Below, piece by piece: positions 1 through 6,663 of a DNA stretch of 10,313 nucleotides. Source of the DNA: CAZAKZ01 sp964485695 (GTDB taxonomy: Bacteria > Planctomycetota > JAFGQW01); the NCBI GenBank assembly GCA_964485695.1, contig CAZAKZ010000176.1, positions 1 to 10,313 on the forward strand, given 5' to 3'. Every line of letters starts with the position of its first letter. Position 1 is the stretch's first letter. Made by a program: the position numbers and the translations under genes. The notes below the pieces were generated by a model, which had not been told where the DNA came from, did not search any database, and saw only the letters and a list, made by a program, of their open reading frames with translations.

Positions 1-77
1 CGGATCATGCCTCAAGAGATGTCTGCGTGAGTGCACGCATTTTGGTTACGCTCGTATCGAACAATGGATGATCATCC
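1..77. other. Upstream edge, possible tail of a preceding gene
   Basis: All three plus frames are open from the window edge, so this may hold the end of an upstream gene. The frames stop at 28-30, 69-71 and 107-109. The frame ending TGA at 69-71 would leave 6 bases before the next start and would end in the residues TLVSNNG. The first cytochrome gene ends in TLVSGPGK, and the two ends share an 11-bp in-frame match (48-58 and 1878-1888), which slightly favours this frame. No domain can be recognised in so short a piece. Confidence 0.25.
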
Positions 78-79
78 AT
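64..79. promoter_or_regulatory. Perfect 16-bp palindrome running into the first start codon
   Basis: ATGGATGATCATCCAT reads identically on both strands and its last two bases are the first two of the ATG at 78. It also contains the only Shine-Dalgarno-like bases (GGA, 66-68). A dimeric repressor bound here, or a hairpin in the mRNA, would interfere with initiation of the cytochrome gene. An ATG at 64 opens a five-codon reading frame (MDDHP) whose TGA (79-81) overlaps the real ATG. The palindrome is seen directly; any regulatory role is inference. Confidence 0.35.
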
Positions 80-1904
80 GAAATTCCGCCTCAGAGACTA
101 TTTTTTTAATCCCGTCACTGTCGGCGGTGTCATCCTGGCCGTTCTCTGCTTTGGAGCGTGCACTGTGCTCCTCATCCTGGATTTCTACGAGGAGCACGCC
201 AATCCCTATCGCGGAGTCCTGACCTTCTTCCTCTTTCCAGCCCTTATGATATTCAGCCTGTTCATCTCGGGCTTCGGGATGGTCATCGAGGCCCGGAGGC
301 GTAAGAGACTGAAGGACCTTCCCGCTCGTGCGGTGAACCGCACTCTCACCCGAGGGCGTTTTTTCGGGTACACCATGCTCTCTGTGGCCCTGGTCTTTAT
401 GCTACTGAGCTCAGTCGGTGGGTACAAGGCGTACGAGTTCACCGACTCGGTACAATTTTGCGGCAAACTATGTCACGAAGTGATGGAGCCTGAATATGTG
501 ACCTACCTGAACTCGCCGCACGCCCGCGTGAAGTGCGTGGAGTGTCATGTCGGTCCGGGGGCGGAATGGTACGTCAAGGCGAAGTTCTCGGGACTGTACC
601 AGATCTACGCCACGGTCCTGGATGAGTTTCCACGGCCGATCCCGACGCCCATCTCGAGCCTCCGGCCAGCCCAGGAAACTTGCGAGAAATGCCACTGGCC
701 AAAGAAGTTCTGGGGGGCGCAGCTGGCCACCCGTGTCCACTACGGATTTGACTTCGGAAACACACGAAGAGAGATCCTCATGCTGGTGAAGACGGGGGGA
801 GGCGGATCGGACCACGCCCTCAGCGAAGGCATCCACTGGCACATGAACATCGGAAACCATGTCGAGTACATTGCCCGTGATGCAAAGCGTCTGGATATTC
901 CCTGGTTCAAGGTGGTCCGCCCCGACGGCAGCACCACGGAATACCGGGATTCCAGGGCTCCCCCGACCTCCGAGGAGCTGGCAACACTTCCCCGGCGTTC
1001 GATGGACTGCATGGACTGTCACAACCGCCCGACCCATATTTACTTGAGCCCCGAGAGAATGGTGGACCGGCTGCTATCCCTGAAGAAGATCGATGCGGGA
1101 ATTCACCACCTGAAGGAGGAAGCCGTGGCGGCTGTCTCCCGGAAGTTTTCCAGCCTCGAGGAGGCGTTGAAAGGAATCGAGGAGGGCCTTGTCGCCGCGT
1201 TCAAGGAAAAGTATCCGGACGTGGCCAGAGCGCACGAGAAGGGCATCCTCACCGCCGCAGCCGAGTTGAAGTCGATTTACCAGATTTACTTCTTCCCTGA
1301 GATGAAGGCCGACTGGTCCGTCTATCCCGATCACATCGGTCACCTGGAATTTCCCGGTTGCTTCCGGTGCCACAGCGGGCACCATAAATCGCGGGAAGGA
1401 AAGACACTCAGCAAGAACTGCGACCTCTGCCACGATTTTGTCAGCCGGCACACGGACAGGGTATCCATGATCCAGGTTCCCTCCGACGCTTCCTTCGTGC
1501 ATCCCTGGCGCAGCGGTCATGACGAGATGCAGTGCTGGGAGTGCCATACCGGGAAATCGAATCCGTACAGGACGTGTGCTGAATGTCACGACAAGGAGGA
1601 GGACGCTCCCATGCAGTTCGCCTGCACCGTTTGCCACCAGCCCATGTCGACCTCGAAAGCAACGGCCAGTGCCGGCTGCATCCGGTGCCACTCTCTGGAG
1701 GATTCGGAATTCCACATGAACAAGGGCCACCGCAATTGCACGGACTGCCACGAGGCTCATGCCTGGGAAGAAGTGGATATTCCGAGTAATTGCCGGTCCT
1801 GCCACGAGAAATTTATGAAGGGACACCACGAAAAAGAGAAGTGTACGACCTGTCACGAATTCGACGGCGTGGAGAGCACGCTCGTATCAGGGCCCGGGAA
1901 ATGA
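78..1904 (+). CDS. NapC/NirT-family inner-membrane cytochrome c, 13 heme sites, ImcH-like
   Basis: A 608-residue membrane-anchored multiheme cytochrome, probably passing electrons from the quinol pool to periplasmic carriers. Three hydrophobic helices lie near residues 13-35, 46-70 and 95-114, with a basic loop (RRRKR) between the second and third. The rest is periplasmic. Heme motifs begin at C128 (CGKLCH, a CX3CH form), C153, C202, C311, C428, C448, C486, C500, C516, C534, C554, C572 and C589: twelve CXXCH plus one CX3CH. The segment CGKLCHEVMEPE followed by NSPHARVKCVECH is the NapC/NirT signature, and M136 is a candidate axial ligand. Three N-terminal helices plus a NapC/NirT domain match Geobacter ImcH in layout, but ImcH has about seven hemes. 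The last seven hemes here are packed into about 108 residues and look like an extension. The next gene follows by 37 bases, so the two are probably cotranscribed. Family call is firm; the ImcH comparison is architectural. Confidence 0.9.
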   Translation: MKFRLRDYFFNPVTVGGVILAVLCFGACTVLLILDFYEEHANPYRGVLTFFLFPALMIFSLFISGFGMVIEARRRKRLKDLPARAVNRTLTRGRFFGYTMLSVALVFMLLSSVGGYKAYEFTDSVQFCGKLCHEVMEPEYVTYLNSPHARVKCVECHVGPGAEWYVKAKFSGLYQIYATVLDEFPRPIPTPISSLRPAQETCEKCHWPKKFWGAQLATRVHYGFDFGNTRREILMLVKTGGGGSDHALSEGIHWHMNIGNHVEYIARDAKRLDIPWFKVVRPDGSTTEYRDSRAPPTSEELATLPRRSMDCMDCHNRPTHIYLSPERMVDRLLSLKKIDAGIHHLKEEAVAAVSRKFSSLEEALKGIEEGLVAAFKEKYPDVARAHEKGILTAAAELKSIYQIYFFPEMKADWSVYPDHIGHLEFPGCFRCHSGHHKSREGKTLSKNCDLCHDFVSRHTDRVSMIQVPSDASFVHPWRSGHDEMQCWECHTGKSNPYRTCAECHDKEEDAPMQFACTVCHQPMSTSKATASAGCIRCHSLEDSEFHMNKGHRNCTDCHEAHAWEEVDIPSNCRSCHEKFMKGHHEKEKCTTCHEFDGVESTLVSGPGK

Positions 1905-1941
1905 GGCCGTTCTGTCCGGCTGGACGATGAAAGGGATTGCG

Positions 1942-4737
1942 ATGACCGGAAGGCTTCTGTTCGCCTTGCTCCTCGCCGCCCTTGCCCACCCAGCCCTTTC
2001 CCAGGACAACGAGGACTGTCAGTTCTGCCACGGCGAGAAGGACTGCTCCACCGAACGAGGAGGGAAAAAAATCTCCCTCTACGTGGATGAGGAAGTATTC
2101 GAATCATCTACCCACGGCAAGATGCAGTGCATCGAATGCCACAAGGACGCCGAGGTGGAGGAGTTCCCGCATCCGAAGCGCCTCAAACCGGTCAGCTGCA
2201 AAGCCTGCCACGCGAAAGCGGACAAGAACTACGAGACCGGCATTCATGGGCTGGCCGCGAGACGCAGGGACATCTATGCCCCGACATGCAAGGAATGCCA
2301 CGGGGCCCATGATGTCATCGATCCTGACAATCCGAGATCGAGAACGTACAAGATGAACATCCCGTCCCTTTGTGGAAAATGCCACAGGGAGGGGGCGCCC
2401 GTGGCGCGGATGTACAACATCTCGGAGCACAACATCCTGGAGAACTATTCCCAGAGCATCCATGGAGAGGGGCTCTTCAAGAAAGGCCTGACCGTTACCG
2501 CGACCTGTAATGACTGTCATGGCCATCACCTGATCTTGCCGCACACGGATCCGAAGTCTTCCATTTCTCTCTCGCGGATTGCTTCGACGTGCATGAAGTG
2601 TCATGCACGCATCGAGGACGTCCATGTCAAGGTGATCAAGGGGGAACTCTGGGAGAAGAAGCCGGGCGCCATTCCAGCCTGTACCGACTGCCACCCGCCT
2701 CACAAGGTGGATCGGCAGAACCTCGTGGTCACGATATCCGACAGGTCCTGCCTGAAATGTCATGAGGAAGAAGGAATCCACAAGGTCGTGGATGGGAAAA
2801 GGATCTCCTTGAAGGTCCGGAAGGAGGAGATCAAGAGGTCGGTCCACAGGAGCATCACATGCGTCAAATGCCACTCCGACGTAACCGCGGACCTGGAACG
2901 ACCCTGTGAAACCTCGGGAAGAGTGGATTGTTCCAACTGCCATGCGGAAATCGCCCACAAGTACTCGATGAGTGGCCATGGAAGGGCTCACTCGCTGAAA
3001 GAATCCAAGGTGCCGTATTGCACCGACTGCCACGGCGGTCATGGCGCGAAATCACATTACGACGAGTTGTCACCCACCTACCGGGCGAACATTCCGACTC
3101 TTTGCGGGGGGTGCCACAAGAAGGATGGCAAGGCGGCCACCGTGCCCGGCCTCAAGGCGGTCAACGTGTTCTTCGATTATTCCCGGAGTGTTCACGGAAA
3201 GGGGCTGGTGGAAAAAGGGCTTCTCCCCAGCGCGGTATGTACGGACTGCCATAACTCCCATTTCATCCTGAAGGAGAACGATGAAAGGTCTTCCGTCAAC
3301 GCCCGGAACATTCCTGCGACCTGCGGCAAGTGCCACAGGGGCATATTCAGGAAGTACGAGAAGAGCATCCACTCCATCAGTTTTTCGAAATCTCGTAGCG
3401 AGAACCTCCCCACCTGCGCGCAATGTCATTCGGCGCATGGAATCGCCGAAACGGAGCAGGATGATTTCCTGACGGAGGTGACCCAGACCTGCGGCCGATG
3501 CCATTCCGAACTCGCGAAGTCTTACCTGGAAACGATGCACGGGAAGGCGTATCAGCTCGGTTACCTGAAGTCCGCGAAATGTTCGGATTGCCACGAACCC
3601 CACAGCATTCTGTCGGTGAACGATCCCGAATCCTCGGTCGGGCCCAGGAAGATCATCACCACGTGCCGGAAGTGTCACCAGGACGCCAACCGGAGGTTCA
3701 CGGGATACCTCACCCATGCCACCCACCACGACAGAGTCAAGTTTCCGGTGCTCTATTTCACCTTCTGGGCGATGACCGCGCTTCTGGTCTCCGTGTTTGT
3801 GTTCTTCGGCCTGCACACCGCACTCTGGTTGCCGAGGTCCATCCAGGGTCTGAGGGCGAAGAGGCGGGCCATGAAGGCCATGAAGGGCGCCAGGAGCGAG
3901 TTGCTGGGGCGGATATTCGTTTCCCGGTTCACCCCCGGCCAGCGATTGACCCACGTCTTCGTCATCATCAGTTTCATCGGACTGGCCCTGACGGGGATGA
4001 TCTTGAAATTTTCCGGTATGGGCTGGGCACGCTTCCTCGCCAGCTTGATCGGCGGCGTCGCCGTTGCGGGAAACGTTCATCGGATCTGCGCGGTTGTGAC
4101 CTTCGGATATTTCACGATTCATCTCGGTTCCCTGGTTCGGATGAAGATGCGCCGCAAGCTCAGCTGGGGGAAGTTGATATTCGGCCCTGACTCCCTGATG
4201 TTCAACGTGCAGGACCTGAAGGATTTCTGGGCTACCATCAGATGGTTCGTTGGATTGGGGCCCAGGCCGGCCTACGGGCACTGGACATACTGGGAGAAGT
4301 TCGACTACTTCGCGGTCTTCTGGGGGGTGGCCATCATCGGATTGTCCGGCCTGATGCTCTGGTTTCCCGAGGTCTTCACCCTGATTCTTCCAGGCTGGTT
4401 GATCAACGTGGCGCAGATCGTGCACAGTGACGAGGCGCTCCTCGCCGTCGGATTCATTTTCACGATCCATTTCTTCAACACGCACCTGAGGCCCGAAGTC
4501 TTCCCCATGGACACCGTGATCTTCTCGGGATGGACGTCTCTGGAGGAATACCGGGCGTTCCGGCCACGGGAATACGAGGAGATGAAAAAGAGTGGACAGC
4601 TCCGAAAACGCGTCTCCCGGCGTCGTTTGAATCCGACCTGGGAGAGAACCATGAAGACATTCGGGGCTGTTTTTCTCACTCTCGGCCTGGCCCTGGTCGT
4701 TCTTATCATCTATTCGATGTTGTTCGGTTACAAGTAG
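1942..4737 (+). CDS. 19-heme cytochrome c fused to a membrane cytochrome b domain, CbcL-like architecture
   Basis: A candidate quinol-oxidising cytochrome b/c fusion. I chose ATG 1942 because AAAGGGA (1930-1936) sits 5 bases upstream; an in-frame ATG at 1927 has a weaker site and would add five residues. Numbering from 1942 (931 aa): signal peptide 1-20 (cleavage near ALS/Q), then 19 CXXCH sites at C26, 63, 86, 116, 144, 189, 217, 247, 270, 307, 330, 360, 388, 433, 461, 492, 517, 547 and 575. A membrane domain follows with helices near 601-629, 669-688, 707-731, 787-808, 825-848 and 906-929. Histidines H671, H713, H727, H828, H843 and H848 are candidate b-heme ligands. Segments such as EKFDYFAVFWG and HFFNTHLRPEVFPMD belong to the cytochrome b/b6-like (FdnI/HydC-related) family. 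CbcL of Geobacter is also a multiheme c plus cytochrome b fusion but has about nine c hemes. A soluble nitrite or hydroxylamine enzyme is unlikely given the b domain. Confidence 0.9.
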   Translation: MTGRLLFALLLAALAHPALSQDNEDCQFCHGEKDCSTERGGKKISLYVDEEVFESSTHGKMQCIECHKDAEVEEFPHPKRLKPVSCKACHAKADKNYETGIHGLAARRRDIYAPTCKECHGAHDVIDPDNPRSRTYKMNIPSLCGKCHREGAPVARMYNISEHNILENYSQSIHGEGLFKKGLTVTATCNDCHGHHLILPHTDPKSSISLSRIASTCMKCHARIEDVHVKVIKGELWEKKPGAIPACTDCHPPHKVDRQNLVVTISDRSCLKCHEEEGIHKVVDGKRISLKVRKEEIKRSVHRSITCVKCHSDVTADLERPCETSGRVDCSNCHAEIAHKYSMSGHGRAHSLKESKVPYCTDCHGGHGAKSHYDELSPTYRANIPTLCGGCHKKDGKAATVPGLKAVNVFFDYSRSVHGKGLVEKGLLPSAVCTDCHNSHFILKENDERSSVNARNIPATCGKCHRGIFRKYEKSIHSISFSKSRSENLPTCAQCHSAHGIAETEQDDFLTEVTQTCGRCHSELAKSYLETMHGKAYQLGYLKSAKCSDCHEPHSILSVNDPESSVGPRKIITTCRKCHQDANRRFTGYLTHATHHDRVKFPVLYFTFWAMTALLVSVFVFFGLHTALWLPRSIQGLRAKRRAMKAMKGARSELLGRIFVSRFTPGQRLTHVFVIISFIGLALTGMILKFSGMGWARFLASLIGGVAVAGNVHRICAVVTFGYFTIHLGSLVRMKMRRKLSWGKLIFGPDSLMFNVQDLKDFWATIRWFVGLGPRPAYGHWTYWEKFDYFAVFWGVAIIGLSGLMLWFPEVFTLILPGWLINVAQIVHSDEALLAVGFIFTIHFFNTHLRPEVFPMDTVIFSGWTSLEEYRAFRPREYEEMKKSGQLRKRVSRRRLNPTWERTMKTFGAVFLTLGLALVVLIIYSMLFGYK
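2017..3480 (+). repeat. Tandem duplication of an eight-heme unit within the fusion cytochrome
   Basis: The heme sites C26, 63, 86, 116, 144, 189, 217 and 247 (numbering from ATG 1942) recur at C270, 307, 330, 360, 388, 433, 461 and 492. The offset is 244 residues for seven pairs and 245 for the eighth. Sequence between the hemes also matches, for example ISLYVDEEVFESSTHG against ISLKVRKEEIKRSVHR, and NIPSLCGKCH against NIPTLCGGCH. One matched stretch of 53 residues (169-221 with 413-465) is about half identical. Copy A covers about 2017-2748 and copy B 2749-3480. Three further hemes (517, 547, 575) look like a partial third copy: SAKCSDCHEPHSIL resembles SAVCTDCHNSHFIL. The duplication is visible in protein, not as long DNA identity, so it is old. 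Confidence 0.85.
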
Positions 4738-4744
4738 TGCCTCC

Positions 4745-4769
4745 GAGGGGAGGGGTGCCTCCTCCTCTT
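4745..4769 (+). terminator. Terminator-like hairpin after the fusion cytochrome
   Basis: GAGGGGAGG (4745-4753), a GGTG loop and CCTCCTCCTC (4758-4767) form a nine-pair stem with one bulged T, seven bases after the stop codon. Only two T residues follow, so termination or 3'-end protection is plausible but the run of T expected of a strong intrinsic terminator is missing. Confidence 0.4.
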
Positions 4770-4923
4770 GATGGCCGAAACCGGGCCTACATTCCATGGT
4801 ATGAGAATCCCCGGTTCGAACCCTCCGAGGACACCGGAGGAACTCTGGACTTTACAACTCAATATCTATCAACGAACAACAAGGTTTGGCAATGGACCGA
4901 GGGCACTTGGGGCGTACAGAGTC

Positions 4924-4941
4924 GTTCTCGAATCTGAGAAC
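4924..4941. promoter_or_regulatory. 18-bp dyad, possible operator
   Basis: GTTCTC, six bases (GAATCT), then GAGAAC form a perfect 6+6 inverted repeat, centred about 200 bases upstream of the tetraheme cytochrome start. It fits the size of a dimeric regulator site, but I cannot match it to a known regulator and no promoter was placed near it. Confidence 0.25.
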
Positions 4942-5118
4942 ACCTCCGGGCGTCTGTCCGGGATTTTCGGCGGTACTCGGGCAAGTTCGTTCGTGATGCC
5001 CAGGAATCGTGCATTTCAGGCCGAAATTCCCGGCTCTGGATGCAAGGGCGCCACTTTTCCCGATTTGGCATGTCGATTGCGAAATCAGCCGGAAACCGCC
5101 ACCTGATTGGCTCTGATT

Positions 5119-5125
5119 GGAGGAA
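5119..5125 (+). promoter_or_regulatory. Ribosome-binding site that fixes the GTG start at 5132
   Basis: GGAGGAA lies 6 bases before GTG 5132. An in-frame TTG at 5117 overlaps this site and would put it inside the coding region, so 5132 is the better start. Confidence 0.8.
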
Positions 5126-5131
5126 TTAAAC

Positions 5132-5851
5132 GTGAATCCGAGATTGACTGTCATCCTGACAATCCTCTGTTGCTGCGCCGTCATCCCCTTCTGGGGCAGC
5201 CTCGTTCCTGCCGTGGCAAACGGACAGAAATCAACCGGTGCCGGGGCGGATTCCGCTTCCCAGGAACTCCCGGGGGATACTCCCGAATCCAAGGACAAGT
5301 ACGCATACATCGGGTCCCGGAAATGCAAGATCTGCCATTTGAAACTCTACAAGAGCTGGGCCAAGACCAAGATGGGCAGAGCCTTCGAAATCCTCAAGCC
5401 GGGCCAGTCCGTCGAGGCCAAGAAGAAGCACGGCCTCGACCCGGAAAAGGACTACACCCAGGACAAGACCTGTCTCGAATGCCACGTCACGGGCTTCGGG
5501 AAGAAGGGGGGATACAAGATTCTCGACCGCGCTGCGTTCAAGAACGAGAAGGCCTACAAGAGGGCACTGAAGAAATCAAAGAATTTCCACGGGGTGGGTT
5601 GTGAATCGTGCCACGGTCCGGGGGGCGATTACAACAAGGTCTTCAAGGAGATCAACAAGTCCAAGAGAAAATATAAGGTCCAGGAGCTGTACGCCAAGGG
5701 CATGTGGAAGAAAGACATCAAGGTGTGCGTCCGCTGCCATAATGAAAGGAGCCCGACGTACGACAAGAAAAAGCCCTTTGACTACGAGAAGGAGAAGGAC
5801 AAGGGAACGCACGAGCACGAGGTCCTGAAGCTGCGAGAGGGGAAATCGTGA
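5132..5851 (+). CDS. Tetraheme cytochrome c554-type periplasmic protein
   Basis: A 239-residue exported cytochrome starting at GTG. A hydrophobic signal segment covers about residues 5-29, with likely cleavage after AVA (27-29). Four CXXCH motifs begin at C65 (CKICH), C114 (CLECH), C157 (CESCH) and C199 (CVRCH). The segment YIGSRKCKICH, then YKSWAKTKMGRAFEILKPG, and later HGVGCESCHGPGG are hallmarks of the cytochrome c554 family, known from the Nitrosomonas tetraheme electron carrier. The mature protein is very rich in lysine, notably in 123-239, which suggests a basic surface for docking to an acidic partner. It overlaps the following lipoprotein gene by 4 bases. A role as shuttle between the upstream membrane cytochromes and a further acceptor is inference; family relatives also occur as subunits in other multiheme systems. 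Confidence 0.85.
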   Translation: MNPRLTVILTILCCCAVIPFWGSLVPAVANGQKSTGAGADSASQELPGDTPESKDKYAYIGSRKCKICHLKLYKSWAKTKMGRAFEILKPGQSVEAKKKHGLDPEKDYTQDKTCLECHVTGFGKKGGYKILDRAAFKNEKAYKRALKKSKNFHGVGCESCHGPGGDYNKVFKEINKSKRKYKVQELYAKGMWKKDIKVCVRCHNERSPTYDKKKPFDYEKEKDKGTHEHEVLKLREGKS

Positions 5852-6663
5852 TCAGGAGGATGGTTGGAATCGATCGCGAAACAAGGTGTCTGGTGTGGGT
5901 CCTGCCAGTATTGCTGGCCATGCTGTCGGGTTGCGACGGAGAGGGAGCCCGTTCCGCGTCAATGCCGGTCAAACCCGAAGTCCGGATTGAGAACGAAAAT
6001 CCGGAGGATTCCGGGAGGGTTCCCGGGTTTTCGGGCAAAGTCATCGAGGCCGTGGAAACCGGCCGATACGTCTGCGTGCTCGTGGACACCGGGACCGGAA
6101 AGAAATGGGCGGCATCTCCGGCCTTCCCTGTCAAGGCGGGGGATGAGGTGAAGGTCCCCCCCGACGGAATGTGGATGCAGGGGTTTCACAGCAAGACCCT
6201 GAACCGAACCTTTGAGACGATCTACTTCTGTTCCGGAATCGAGGTTCCAGGCAGGGCCGCTGCCGCTGCTTCGAGCAGTCATTTCTCCTGTGCGCACGGG
6301 AGAAACACCTCCGGTACGTCCGGGGAGGCGGCCATGGCCTGCTCTGGCCTCGAGAAGCCCGAGGGGGGCAAGACCGTCGGCGAGGTCCATGCAGGCAGGA
6401 AGGATCTCGAGGGGAAGGGGGTCCTGGTGAGGGGCAAGGTCGTCAAGTTCCATCCCGGGATCATGGGCAAGAATTGGCTGCACCTCCAGGACGGCACCGG
6501 CAAACCGGGCAGCGACGACCTGACCGTCACCACCACCTCTTCTGCCCGGGTCGGAGACACCGTGCTGGTCGAGGGAAAGGTCTCTTTGAACCGGGACTTC
6601 GGATTCGGGTACCGTTACGACGTCCTCATCGAAGAAGCCAGCGTCACCGTGGAAGGAAAGTGA
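5848..6663 (+). CDS. Lipoprotein with NrfJ-like and OB-fold-like domains
   Basis: A 271-residue lipoprotein. The GTG at 5848 overlaps the previous stop (GTGA) and is preceded by GAGAGGGGA, so translational coupling is likely; ATG 5860 is a weaker alternative because AGGAGG abuts it. A hydrophobic stretch at 14-28 ends in the lipobox LSGC, with C29 as the lipidated residue. Residues 60-133 resemble NrfJ-type proteins: a small beta domain with WAASPAFPVKAGDEV and GFHSKTLNRTFETIYF. A Ser/Ala-rich linker (134-175) leads to a second beta domain at 176-270 (GVLVRGKVVKF, NWLHLQDGTG, GDTVLVEGKV) typical of OB folds labelled nucleic-acid-binding in databases. In a lipoprotein beside cytochromes, nucleic-acid binding is improbable; heme-protein assembly or binding is a better guess. 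Domain likeness is from memory of conserved segments; biochemical function is unknown. Confidence 0.75.
   Translation: MIRRMVGIDRETRCLVWVLPVLLAMLSGCDGEGARSASMPVKPEVRIENENPEDSGRVPGFSGKVIEAVETGRYVCVLVDTGTGKKWAASPAFPVKAGDEVKVPPDGMWMQGFHSKTLNRTFETIYFCSGIEVPGRAAAAASSSHFSCAHGRNTSGTSGEAAMACSGLEKPEGGKTVGEVHAGRKDLEGKGVLVRGKVVKFHPGIMGKNWLHLQDGTGKPGSDDLTVTTTSSARVGDTVLVEGKVSLNRDFGFGYRYDVLIEEASVTVEGK

Larger units (their letters stand above)
4738..5131. other. 394-base gap between the fusion cytochrome and the tetraheme cytochrome
   Basis: No convincing gene is present: the reading frames here are short, lack heme motifs or signal peptides, and have no ribosome-binding site. The gap holds a hairpin just after the stop codon, an 18-bp dyad (4924-4941) and an 8-base direct repeat CTGATTGG at 5103-5110 and 5113-5120, one helical turn apart. 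I found no good sigma-70 promoter, although the gap and hairpin suggest that transcription restarts here. Confidence 0.6.

Noticed and set aside
3070..4797. Long minus-strand open frame (575 codons) opposite the fusion cytochrome
   Set aside because: It runs antisense to a gene with a clear multiheme and cytochrome b pattern, has a low-complexity charged composition and shows no domain; such antisense frames are common in GC-rich coding DNA.
4813..4822. GGTTCGAACC, resembling a tRNA T-arm
   Set aside because: The flanking bases do not form the five-pair T stem and no acceptor, D or anticodon arms can be built around it.
4768..5106. Possible small protein in the gap before the tetraheme cytochrome
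   Set aside because: No ribosome-binding site, heme motif, signal peptide or domain; the composition looks non-coding.
5103..5120. Direct repeat CTGATTGG at 10-base spacing, like a response-regulator site
   Set aside because: The second copy overlaps the ribosome-binding site and the repeat is short; too little to call an operator.
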